Shown: piece by piece, positions 52,776 to 61,028 of the stretch
Layout: each line of letters begins with the position of its first letter
Numbering within the stretch: the stretch's first letter is position 1
Assembly: GCA_964510225.1 (NCBI GenBank)
Contig: CAZEAN010000012.1
Location: forward strand, 7,855-71,854
Source: CAZEAN01 sp964510225
GTDB taxonomy: Bacteria > Planctomycetota > Planctomycetia > Isosphaerales > Isosphaeraceae
Direction of reading: 5' to 3'
Length of the DNA: 64,000 nt
The notes under the pieces: generated by a model
Told to the model about the DNA's origin: nothing
Databases searched by the model: none
Seen by the model: the letters and a program-made list of their open reading frames with translations, nothing else
Position numbers and translations under genes: made by a program

Positions 52776-54143
52776 TTAATGACCGCGACCTGACGAATGC
52801 GAGCCTCCCAGCCGGTTCATGAACCAGAGGAAAACCAGGGGTGGGAGTGTCGTATGGCCGTAGAGGTAATAAAACCAGACAGCAGGGTCATCGTTGACAG
52901 TCATCAACCAAGCGTTGTAGTAGGTCAAAGCCCACCAGGCTTGGGCCCACGGAGTCGCCGCGTGGTATCGAAAGTAGTCGTAACCGGTCCTGAGAAGGAG
53001 GCCAAGCGCGACCATCATGATCCCGGTTGCAACTGCCCCGCCGTTGAGTTGAGCCGCTCCGAGGATCCCGATTGCTGGGCCAGTGAAAGTCTCGTCACGA
53101 GGGAATTCGGAACCCGCAATCCAGGCCGAGACCCACTTCTCGCGACCGTAGATTGGCTTGTCGTGCCAAATCACGCGTGGAATATATGTCGAAACCAATC
53201 GAAGATATGAAGCGCCTAAATCATATGAGGATTTATTGGGGACAGTGTCGACCATTAGTAGGTAGCCACCGTATTCCTCTGTCTCGCGGCTTGTCGCTTC
53301 TCGGCTTGGGTCGTGTTCTTTGTCCTCCCACTCCTTCAGATTGAGGCTCATTAAGATCTCTGAGACATCAAATGTAGAGACAAAAGTCGTGAAGTTAGAG
53401 ACACTGACTTCGTTGCCCCGGTTCTTGTAGATCCGCCAGCCAATTGCCAAAGCGACGACTAAACAACCGACAAAAGCAGTCCCCGCGAGGGTCGCCAAGG
53501 AAGGGCGGCGATAGCGTGGGATGTAGAAGGCACAGAGCGTCGTGAGGACTCCAAACAATGAGAGTGAGCGCTTGCCGAAGTACATCCAGATTAGAGTGTA
53601 GGAGAGGGCAAGTGCGATTCCGGCGACCGTCAGGATAGGTTTCGGACGATCTCGCTGCCGTCCTGTGACGATCAAGAGGATCCCGCCAACCAATTGCATG
53701 GTAGGGAATTGGAAGAAGAGACGCTGGGCTGGAGACATTGAAATGGTGTCAATGGAATACCAGGTCCGGAGGACGATGTAGGAACTCGCAAGCCCCCAGA
53801 GGACACAGGCTGGAACCACGAACCAGAGCAGCTCGGGCGACCAACGGGTCGGTGCGGCCGGTAACTTCCGGGCAATCGACTTCCCAATCCCCGAATAATA
53901 CGTCACGAGAAAAAGTAGGAGTGCCCAACAGGCGCGGGCATTCGCGGCCGTTACAACATCGACCCCACGCGCAAGCAACGCGTAGTCGCGATACATGGTG
54001 GCCTGGACGACGTAAATCTGGAAATAACCCGTTAGAAAGAGCCAGACTGGGGCAAACGGATCGAATCCTGGTCGAATCAGGCGGCTCAATACAAGCCCGA
54101 CGATAGTCAAGCCAGTCGCAATTACATACGCTTGGTCGTCCAT
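52776..54143 (-). CDS. O-antigen polymerase-like (Wzy-type) membrane protein
   Basis: 455 residues with about 10-12 hydrophobic helices. A long extracytoplasmic loop lies at about 265-345 and includes YLRLVSTYIPRVIWHDKPI, a stretch seen in oligosaccharide-repeat polymerases. Sequence identity between such polymerases is low, so the call rests on topology and on its place within glycosyltransferase genes. It would join lipid-linked repeat units on the outer side of the inner membrane. No Wzx flippase is in the window. Confidence 0.75.
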   Translation of the reverse strand: MDDQAYVIATGLTIVGLVLSRLIRPGFDPFAPVWLFLTGYFQIYVVQATMYRDYALLARGVDVVTAANARACWALLLFLVTYYSGIGKSIARKLPAAPTRWSPELLWFVVPACVLWGLASSYIVLRTWYSIDTISMSPAQRLFFQFPTMQLVGGILLIVTGRQRDRPKPILTVAGIALALSYTLIWMYFGKRSLSLFGVLTTLCAFYIPRYRRPSLATLAGTAFVGCLVVALAIGWRIYKNRGNEVSVSNFTTFVSTFDVSEILMSLNLKEWEDKEHDPSREATSRETEEYGGYLLMVDTVPNKSSYDLGASYLRLVSTYIPRVIWHDKPIYGREKWVSAWIAGSEFPRDETFTGPAIGILGAAQLNGGAVATGIMMVALGLLLRTGYDYFRYHAATPWAQAWWALTYYNAWLMTVNDDPAVWFYYLYGHTTLPPLVFLWFMNRLGGSHSSGRGH

Positions 54144-54197
54144 CAGGAAGTACCCATCGGATAAATCTGCTCACTTAACTGAATGGTTATTGCTAGA

Positions 54198-55529
54198 TCA
54201 GAACTGACTTGGACGGTGTTTGACTGAGTTAATCGCCTCGATGACACCGGCGTGATAGCGAGACCAGTTGTACGCTTCTGCTCGACGTCGTGCGGCGATC
54301 CCGAGGGATTCGCGCCATTCAGGGTCGCTCCCGAGTTTCTGCATCGCCACGGCAAGTGCTTCGACATCCGCAGGTGGGACTTCAAGGCATTCTTCGCCGT
54401 CCCGTGCCACCGATCCGGCGGAGGGAGTGACGATCAGGGGAAGTCCTGCAGCCATCGCCTCGTAAGTCACTACGGCGGAGCCTTCGAAGAGCGAAGGAAA
54501 AACAAAGACATCGGCGTCCGCCATCAGCGTTGGTACCTCTTGATGCGGACGACGCCCGAGCAGGTCGACCCCCTCAAGTAAATCGCGAATCGGTTCCAAA
54601 TTGCTCGGCGGCGCACCCAAGAGTTGGAGTTGCCAGCCTGGTCTTCGGACCTCGGCCCAGGCTCGAAGGAGATATCCAATCCCCTTTCTCTGACTGATCC
54701 CGCCCGCAAAGAGGAATGTACACTCATCAGGACTGGAGGCCCGATGCCGAGGACGAAAAAGAGTCGTATCGGCGGCATACGGTACAACTTTGATCCGATC
54801 TTGTTCGATCCCTTGGCGCTGCAGCTCAGCTGCGAGATGAACCGAAGGGACCATAATCAGATCGGCACCTTCGAGGTCACGCAATCGCCGTTGATGGAGC
54901 CAATTCAGCTCTTGGGCGTCGATCTCTGATTCGCCTAGATAGATCGAGAAGAACTCGGGCGACCTCCGCTGTTCTTCAGCAAGGACGAGAGATTCTTCGC
55001 GGACCTCGCCGTGGACCATACTGAGAACGACCGGAATACCAAGCTGCCGACAGGTTGGTATCGCATGTTCAGAGCCAACATCACTAAAGAAAAAGCCGAC
55101 ATCGGGTCTGTCACGCTTGATCAGTCGGGCGGCGTGGTGATCGAATTGTTCCGTGCGCCAACGGCCGATACTCCGTCGAATCGGGTCACTCCGACCTTGG
55201 AGAGATCGTTCCAATCGGAGTCCGCAGTCGAAGGCCAAGGTCCCCGTGACAAGATCGCTCGGCAGTCCCTCGATGAAGCGTTTCTTGAGGGACCGCTCAA
55301 TCCGATTGAATTGATGCGGGACCGAACGACGAATGAACCTCAGAAGCGGGTTCTCATCATGGTAGTAGAAGCCCGTGAGAAACCGCTGGAGTTGACCGCG
55401 TTGGGCAAGGCCGAGTGCTGCCTGGTAAGCGGGCGGTCGAGCATCTGGGCATCCGACAAAGGCTTGTCGGTGGGCGATGGACCGCTGATCTGGTTTCTGG
55501 GGGGAGCTAAGATTCAAGAGCTGCGTCAC
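54198..55529 (-). CDS. GT4 family glycosyltransferase
   Basis: About 443 residues from the GTG at 55529, chosen for AGGGA upstream; the frame is open to 55610 and the start is uncertain. Family motifs: FLFAGGISQRKGIGYLLRAW, LQLLGAPPSN, and FPSLFEGSAVVTYEAMAAGL with the Glu pair, then GSVARDGEECLEVPPADVEA. It precedes the Wzy-like gene by 54 bp and follows the enolase-superfamily gene. Confidence 0.9.
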   Translation of the reverse strand: MTQLLNLSSPQKPDQRSIAHRQAFVGCPDARPPAYQAALGLAQRGQLQRFLTGFYYHDENPLLRFIRRSVPHQFNRIERSLKKRFIEGLPSDLVTGTLAFDCGLRLERSLQGRSDPIRRSIGRWRTEQFDHHAARLIKRDRPDVGFFFSDVGSEHAIPTCRQLGIPVVLSMVHGEVREESLVLAEEQRRSPEFFSIYLGESEIDAQELNWLHQRRLRDLEGADLIMVPSVHLAAELQRQGIEQDRIKVVPYAADTTLFRPRHRASSPDECTFLFAGGISQRKGIGYLLRAWAEVRRPGWQLQLLGAPPSNLEPIRDLLEGVDLLGRRPHQEVPTLMADADVFVFPSLFEGSAVVTYEAMAAGLPLIVTPSAGSVARDGEECLEVPPADVEALAVAMQKLGSDPEWRESLGIAARRRAEAYNWSRYHAGVIEAINSVKHRPSQF

Positions 55530-55665
55530 GAGATCTTCCCTGATCTTCGGAGTCAGCCGATCACTGTTGTCGATGACCAGCATCCTAGAGCCGATCGCGA
55601 TCCTCGTCAAGCAAAACCGATGAGACTCTCTCAGCGGCCATCTTCCAGCGCCCTTCTTTGATCAG

Positions 55666-57087
55666 CTATTTCTCAAACCTGACATCCACTTCAGGGAGCG
55701 TTCTCTGGATTTCGTCGATCCGATAACCAAAACCAGGGCCCTTGAGGGTCGATCTGTCGATGGTACCGCCCCGACGTTGGTAGAGCCCAGGATGGACTAC
55801 GGCCTCAGGAGCGGAAGCATTAGGATAGAACTGCATTCCGTTAGTTTCGACACCCATAATGGTTGTTGCATGAGCAGCAAGCTGAACATGAGGTATCTGA
55901 GCCAGCATTGGATTGGTTAAGTCCTGGACCATTAACGTCATCCCATGGGCCTTAGCCCAGCAGAGCGAGAGCAACGCACCCGTCTGCGTCTTACAAGTCT
56001 TCAACGCAACGCCAGTCCATCCGAGAGATCTTCCGAGTCGAATCAAGCGCCAATCATGGGCACTTTCGTCCATGAAGAGCGGCTTTCGCGCCGAGACCGA
56101 ATGCACGTCTTCAGGATAGGACTCCAAGTCATAAGGAAATGGCTGTTCGACATAAAGCAATCTTCCGTATGTTTTAGGATCGTCACGAAGAAATTGATCA
56201 AGTATATCGTTCACATAGCGGGGATCTTCAACCGTGCAATTGAAGTCCGCTGACAACCAGTGGATCCCCTCTTCTTCGGAGATTTTGCCGATGGTCCTCA
56301 GGCGATTCTGATCCCATTTGGCATCATTGCCTCGGAGCTTCACTTTCAAACAAGTAAGGCCGTCACGGCGGATCCAGTCCCGGAGAAGAACGGGGTAACC
56401 GTCGGTCGGTTCGTCGCCGGTCAGTTCCTCTGGGCTGACCGGATCCTTGCCCCCGACGAGATGCCAGGCCGGCAGTGACTGGGGCGGGTTCGGGTCAAGG
56501 AAATCGCTCAGGGAGTGGCCTCCGAAGGAAACGGAGGAACTCGCTGATTCGAGAAATTCCGAAAGGTTGGAATTTAGAAAATCGTTATGATAAGTGGAAT
56601 AAGTCGGTCGTTCATGAATAACACCATAAGCATCATGCAAGGCTATATCGAATGCCGATGCGGAGATTAGTCCGGCGAGCCACGGAAGTGGCTCGAGCCC
56701 AGACCGCTGGGTTTGATTGTAGTGATCAACAATTTTGGGCAGTCGATACTCCAGAAATCGATGACCGATCTCAATCGGATGACCACTCCCAAGCTCATCA
56801 CTTAGCCATTCCTCTGCCAAAATCCGGGTGAAGGAGCAGATCGACTCGAATCGCTCACCATACGAAGTGAAACTCGGCCATCCCCACTGGACACTCAGTG
56901 GAGTTTCACCCCAGCCATCGGCGCTTCGACCTCCTTGATCTTCGATCGTCAGCCTGACCCGTGCACAGGTCACTTCAGTCAGAGTCTCCTGACCAAACTT
57001 GAGCGGCATCCGGGTTTCGATCGGGATCAACCAGAGGCTCACGGCACGAATTCGGACGTCACGACCTGACATAGCCGACGATCTCAT
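55666..57087 (-). CDS. Enolase-superfamily enzyme (mandelate racemase/MLE type)
   Basis: 473 residues, longer than most members (about 350-400). The barrel motifs are visible: Lys-x-Lys in CLKVKLRG near 248, the metal ligands in SADFN, VEQPF near 313 and MDES, and the Lys in LKTCKTQT near 363. The reaction would begin with proton abstraction next to a carboxylate (racemisation, epimerisation or dehydration). The N-terminal capping domain is typical (PLKFGQETLTEVTCARVRL). It lies 37 bp after a sulfatase gene on the same strand and next to the polysaccharide genes. A sugar acid substrate is a guess. Confidence 0.85.
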   Translation of the reverse strand: MRSSAMSGRDVRIRAVSLWLIPIETRMPLKFGQETLTEVTCARVRLTIEDQGGRSADGWGETPLSVQWGWPSFTSYGERFESICSFTRILAEEWLSDELGSGHPIEIGHRFLEYRLPKIVDHYNQTQRSGLEPLPWLAGLISASAFDIALHDAYGVIHERPTYSTYHNDFLNSNLSEFLESASSSVSFGGHSLSDFLDPNPPQSLPAWHLVGGKDPVSPEELTGDEPTDGYPVLLRDWIRRDGLTCLKVKLRGNDAKWDQNRLRTIGKISEEEGIHWLSADFNCTVEDPRYVNDILDQFLRDDPKTYGRLLYVEQPFPYDLESYPEDVHSVSARKPLFMDESAHDWRLIRLGRSLGWTGVALKTCKTQTGALLSLCWAKAHGMTLMVQDLTNPMLAQIPHVQLAAHATTIMGVETNGMQFYPNASAPEAVVHPGLYQRRGGTIDRSTLKGPGFGYRIDEIQRTLPEVDVRFEK

Positions 57088-57124
57088 TGTTGATTGCGCG
57101 GAAGATTCAGGGGCTCCATCATTT

Positions 57125-58588
57125 TCATCTGGGGTTCTCGATCTGTCGCGGTGGATCAGGATGTCGAGGGAGGGCTTGAGCTGCTTTTCGGATCATCGAT
57201 TCGAGGATTTCGGGGCGTTGAAGCGCTAAATCGTGCTCTTCGCTGGGGTCATTTGCGAGGTCATACAGTTCCCACCTCCGGTCCAACCAGTTTCTCGTAC
57301 CCCCGACCAGTTTCCAATCCCCCGAGCGGAACGCGATCTTCGAGCCCATCACCCAAGCGAGATCCTTGTGAGGACGATCGTTACGTTCTCCAGTCAGGAA
57401 GGGGAGAAGATCAAGACCGTTAGAGTGGACCTCATCGGGTACGTTGACACCAGAGGCGCTCGCGAAGGTCGGCATCAAATCAATCGAACAAATCGGCCGC
57501 TCTTCCAACGCTCCCGAGGGCAGGACGCCCGGCCACTTGATCATAAATGGGACCCTAACTCCTCCTTCGTAGAGTGATCCCTTACCACCTCGGAGTGGTC
57601 GGTTGCTTGAGGTCAATTCCCGGGTCGGACCGCCGTGGTCACTCAAGAAGACCACGATCGTATTCTCGGCCAATGCCAGGGTTTCCAGCGTCTGCTGGAC
57701 GTTGCCAACGGCTTTGTCCATCCTCGTGAGCATTCCGGCGAAGATCCGTCGTTGTGGATCTTCGATTGATCCCTGCGCTTCAACATCCTTACGAAGTGCT
57801 TGCATCGGACTATGGACGGCATTGAACGCAAGATATAAGAAGAAAGGCCGATCGGCATGACGTTGAATAAAAGAGACCGCCTCTCGACTCAATGCATCCG
57901 TCAGATATTCGGATTCAACGATCGGCTGACCGTTCCGCAAAATTGGATTGTCAGCGTCGTACGCGGGTTCGTGATGGCCCATCTCTGTCGAGAGGTAAAG
58001 GGATCCGTCGGCATTTGACCAAAGGCCCATTCCGCCATCAGGGAGTGCCTTTCGTCGGAGCCAGGAAACAAGGCCATCGTTGGGCATCGGCGCATAATAA
58101 TGGCCCTCGTGGAGGAAGCCGAAAAACTCATCGAAGCCGTGCCGAATTGGGTGATAGGGAGCAGTCCCACCGAGGTGCCATTTACCGACGAGCCCCGTTG
58201 CATAGCCCCCTTGCTGGAGGAGTTCGGCGATCGTGAGCTGATCTGGGGGAAGACCGACAGTCGGATCTTCATTGATCGCTCCGATTGGATTTCGGTCGAA
58301 ACCGAATAGTGTCTGATAACGTCCCGTCATCAGACCAGCTCTCGAAGGGGCACAATAGGACGCCGTCACATACCCTTGAGTAAATCGGATCCCATCCGAT
58401 GCGATTGAATCGATCCAAGGTGTCGGAATCTCGGGATTTCCTTGGCAGCCTAACTCACCATAGCCAAGATCGTCGGCCACGATCAGGACAATATTCGGTC
58501 GTTCCGTACCCTCAGCGACCTTGTCCTGACAGAAAAAGAGCAAAGCCGGGCTCAGGAGGTTGAGGATTGTCCGGAGATGATGGTGCAT
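57125..58588 (-). CDS. Exported sulfatase (formylglycine type)
   Basis: Arylsulfatase-family enzyme of 487 residues from the ATG at 58588; a GTG at 58603 is an alternative. A hydrophobic N-terminus (TILNLLSPALLFF) suggests export. IVLIVADDLGYGELGC gives the metal-binding Asp pair; the maturation motif CAPSRAGLMTGR has Cys79, to be oxidised to formylglycine. KWHLGG and LSDHGG are also present. The specific sulfated substrate is unknown. It starts 24 bp after yqgE stops and precedes the enolase-superfamily gene by 37 bp. Confidence 0.94.
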   Translation of the reverse strand: MHHHLRTILNLLSPALLFFCQDKVAEGTERPNIVLIVADDLGYGELGCQGNPEIPTPWIDSIASDGIRFTQGYVTASYCAPSRAGLMTGRYQTLFGFDRNPIGAINEDPTVGLPPDQLTIAELLQQGGYATGLVGKWHLGGTAPYHPIRHGFDEFFGFLHEGHYYAPMPNDGLVSWLRRKALPDGGMGLWSNADGSLYLSTEMGHHEPAYDADNPILRNGQPIVESEYLTDALSREAVSFIQRHADRPFFLYLAFNAVHSPMQALRKDVEAQGSIEDPQRRIFAGMLTRMDKAVGNVQQTLETLALAENTIVVFLSDHGGPTRELTSSNRPLRGGKGSLYEGGVRVPFMIKWPGVLPSGALEERPICSIDLMPTFASASGVNVPDEVHSNGLDLLPFLTGERNDRPHKDLAWVMGSKIAFRSGDWKLVGGTRNWLDRRWELYDLANDPSEEHDLALQRPEILESMIRKAAQALPRHPDPPRQIENPR

Positions 58589-58612
58589 TGAGTCGAGGCT
58601 CACCGAGTCGAA

Positions 58613-59167
58613 TCAATTAAGGTTCGGATCTTCGGGACGATGATCGAGGCCGAGGAGATCGGAAAGGTGGTCGTCAGTGATCGTTCTGATCGTCTCGCGC
58701 CAGAGTTCCGTCGTATCGGACTGGAAAAGCCGATCCGAGTCTGCGGGAGATACAAGCCAAGAGTCCTCTTCAAGCTCAGACTCTAATTGACCAGGCCCCC
58801 AGCCTGCATAATTCGCGACCAGAATCGACGGTTCGAAGCGATCGCGGATCAACTCTCTTAGCTTCTCGGGATCGATGGTCGAATAGACACCCGGCAGGAT
58901 TAACTCGTCGGAAAGTTCTTCATTGGTGTGAAGCGCAATCAACGGCCCTGGTACTGGACCACCGAGGTAAATTGGCTTCTCCCAGTCTTCATGTTCGTCG
59001 AAGAGCTTCCCTGAAACTTCGGCGATGGTCGCCCCTGTCGGTCGATTCAAGACAACACCGGCCGCGCCTTGTAGATGATGTTCGAACAGCAGAAGCACTG
59101 TCTGTTGGAAGTTAGGGTCGGCCAAGCTCCTAGAGGCAACCAAGAACGATCCCTTCAGACTTTTCAT
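58613..59167 (-). CDS. YqgE/AlgH family protein
   Basis: 184-residue DUF179 protein. The N-terminus LKGSFLVASRSLADPNFQQTV and GVVLNRPTG are the family marks, followed by YLGGPVPGPLIALH and the late FVANYAGWGPGQLESEL-type segment (LVANYAGWGPGQL). GAGG lies 10 bases before the ATG. The role is unknown; AlgH affects alginate and virulence genes in Pseudomonas. Linkage to a sulfatase here is unusual. Confidence 0.94.
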   Translation of the reverse strand: MKSLKGSFLVASRSLADPNFQQTVLLLFEHHLQGAAGVVLNRPTGATIAEVSGKLFDEHEDWEKPIYLGGPVPGPLIALHTNEELSDELILPGVYSTIDPEKLRELIRDRFEPSILVANYAGWGPGQLESELEEDSWLVSPADSDRLFQSDTTELWRETIRTITDDHLSDLLGLDHRPEDPNLN

Positions 59168-59463
59168 AAGTTTGCTGCCTCAGCGATATTGCCCGCCCAT
59201 TGACCCGAAAACGGAGAAGAGAATCAGAAGATCTCTCCATGAGATTGATCTGAGTTGATGGGCCCAACTTCGACCCATCGGCTTCCGTTTCATTCGATTC
59301 GAAACGATGAGAACGGAGTCCCCCCAGAATGCGTTGATTGATCTCGACCATTCCTGTGGAGTAATCGCCCATCATAAGGTCCGCGACGACCATCGGGTAG
59401 CTTGATACGATACTCTCGGACTTTCATCCTTCTCAAACGACATCATCGAAATAGGAAATGGGG
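59168..59463. other. Divergent yqgE-sulfatase intergenic region
   Basis: About 295 bp with no firmly supported gene. A minus-strand frame at 59130-59393 (87 codons) overlaps the yqgE start and has no known motif or ribosome binding site. The region must hold the divergent promoters of yqgE and the sulfamidase-like gene. No clear box pair was chosen. Confidence 0.4.
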
Positions 59464-60945
59464 ATGGTCACTCTTTTCTTCCGGTCGATTGCGTTGATCG
59501 TGTGCTTCACGACAGCGAGCGTTGCGTTCGAATCTCCGAACATTGTCTTGATGATCGCGGATGACATGGCGGTCGAGGACTCCGGTGCTTATGGACACCC
59601 CACGATCAAGACCCCTTCGATTGACCAACTTGCCGCCGAGGGGATCCGCTTCGATCAAGCCTACTTGACTTGCAGCTCGTGCAGCCCGAGTCGTTCAAGC
59701 TTGATCACCGGACGTTACCCGCATGCAACCGGTGCCGAGGAACTCCATTGGCCACTCCCGGCGGATCAGATCACGTTTGTGGAACTTCTCCGCAACGCAG
59801 GATACTGGACCGGTGCCGCCGGGAAGTGGCATCTCGGCGAAGCGATCAAAGATCGGTACGATGAGGTCCGAGGTTCCAATCCCCGTGGATTCCAACTTCC
59901 GACTGGAGAACCATCGAGTCCCGAGAGCGAGAAACTCGGATTCGATGCTTCGGGGGCAGCACAGTCTGGCTGTGCGGAATGGGTTGCGCTACTCCAGGAT
60001 CGACCCCGGGATCAACCCTTTTTCTGTTGGCTCGCTGCGGTCGATCCCCACCGCGATTATCGACCCGGAACGATTCCCGAGCCCCATTCCGTCGATGAAG
60101 TGATCGTCCCGCCTTATCTTCCCGACACCGAAGCAACCCGCAAAGACCTTGCCGCTTATTACGACGAAATCAGCCGACTTGACCACTACGTCGGGGAGGT
60201 CTTGCAAGAGTTGGACGCTCAAGGAGTCGCCGACGATACGCTGGTGATTTTCATGAGTGACAATGGGCGGCCGTTTCCGCGTTGCAAGACGACGGTCTAT
60301 GACAGCGGCATCCGGACTCCCTTGATCGCGCGTTGGCCGGGCCGGATCCAACCCGGAATTGTTACCGAAGCCTTGGTCAGTTCGGTGGATCTAGCGCCGA
60401 CGTTCTTGAAGATCGCCGGGATCGAGCCGGGACCGAGTTTTCAAGGACACGACATGAGTGCGATCTTCGCGGGTGACGAGGGATCAGGACGCACCTACGT
60501 GTTTGCTGAACACAACTGGCACGACTATGCCGCGCTTAAACGTGCTGTTCGCACAGATCGCTACAAACTGATCATGAACTACGATCGACAGCTCCCTCTG
60601 ACTCCACCCGCCGATGCCGTCCGGAGCCCATCATTCAATGAACTGAAGCGGCTCCGAGATCTCGACCAGCTTGATCCGACCTTAACTGCCTGTTTCCAAG
60701 CTCCTCGACCCCTTCTCGAATTCTATGATCTGCAGCACGATCTGCACGAGCTTCATAACTTGGCTGGAGATCCAGAGTACCTTGAAATCGTCAATGAGCT
60801 TCAGGATGCGCTCCTTGAATGGTCCCAGGAAACCAAGGACCGCATTCCAATCACACTGAGTCCCGACGAATTTGACCGCGAGTCGGGCCGACCGTTCGCC
60901 AACCGTCAGCGCCCCCGACTACCGAGAGCATCGTACCGACGCTAG
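59464..60945 (+). CDS. Exported sulfatase, heparan-N-sulfatase (sulfamidase)-like
   Basis: 493 residues. The second ATG (59464) is chosen: AGGAA is eight bases upstream, too close to the first ATG at 59458. A signal peptide (FFRSIALIVCFTTASVAF) is clear. SPNIVLMIADDMAVEDSGAY gives the metal Asp pair, and CSPSRSSLITGRYPHATGA has Cys73 for formylglycine; this is the CSPSR type seen in N-sulfoglucosamine sulfohydrolases. GKWHLGE and FMSDNGRPFPRCKT follow. It could remove sulfate from glucosamine units of sulfated glycans. The inverted repeat at 60972-61002 follows. Confidence 0.92.
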   Translation: MVTLFFRSIALIVCFTTASVAFESPNIVLMIADDMAVEDSGAYGHPTIKTPSIDQLAAEGIRFDQAYLTCSSCSPSRSSLITGRYPHATGAEELHWPLPADQITFVELLRNAGYWTGAAGKWHLGEAIKDRYDEVRGSNPRGFQLPTGEPSSPESEKLGFDASGAAQSGCAEWVALLQDRPRDQPFFCWLAAVDPHRDYRPGTIPEPHSVDEVIVPPYLPDTEATRKDLAAYYDEISRLDHYVGEVLQELDAQGVADDTLVIFMSDNGRPFPRCKTTVYDSGIRTPLIARWPGRIQPGIVTEALVSSVDLAPTFLKIAGIEPGPSFQGHDMSAIFAGDEGSGRTYVFAEHNWHDYAALKRAVRTDRYKLIMNYDRQLPLTPPADAVRSPSFNELKRLRDLDQLDPTLTACFQAPRPLLEFYDLQHDLHELHNLAGDPEYLEIVNELQDALLEWSQETKDRIPITLSPDEFDRESGRPFANRQRPRLPRASYRR

Positions 60946-60971
60946 CCACCAGGGAAGGAATGTTGAGCAAA

Positions 60972-61002
60972 CACGCCTCAGCTCGTTGAGGACCGAGGCG
61001 TG
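60972..61002. terminator. Inverted repeat between convergent genes
   Basis: CACGCCTC (60972-60979) pairs perfectly with GAGGCGTG (60995-61002) around a 15-base loop that can itself partly fold (CTC-GTT-GAG). It lies between the sulfatase stop and the stop of the opposing gene. No T-run follows on either strand, so it is a possible rather than clear terminator. Confidence 0.5.
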
Positions 61003-61028
61003 AATCAAAGGCATGACGACTCAGTGAA

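Noticed and set aside
59130..59393. Minus-strand 87-codon frame upstream of yqgE
   Set aside because: It overlaps the yqgE start by 38 bp and lacks a ribosome binding site or known motif. It remains possible but is not supported.
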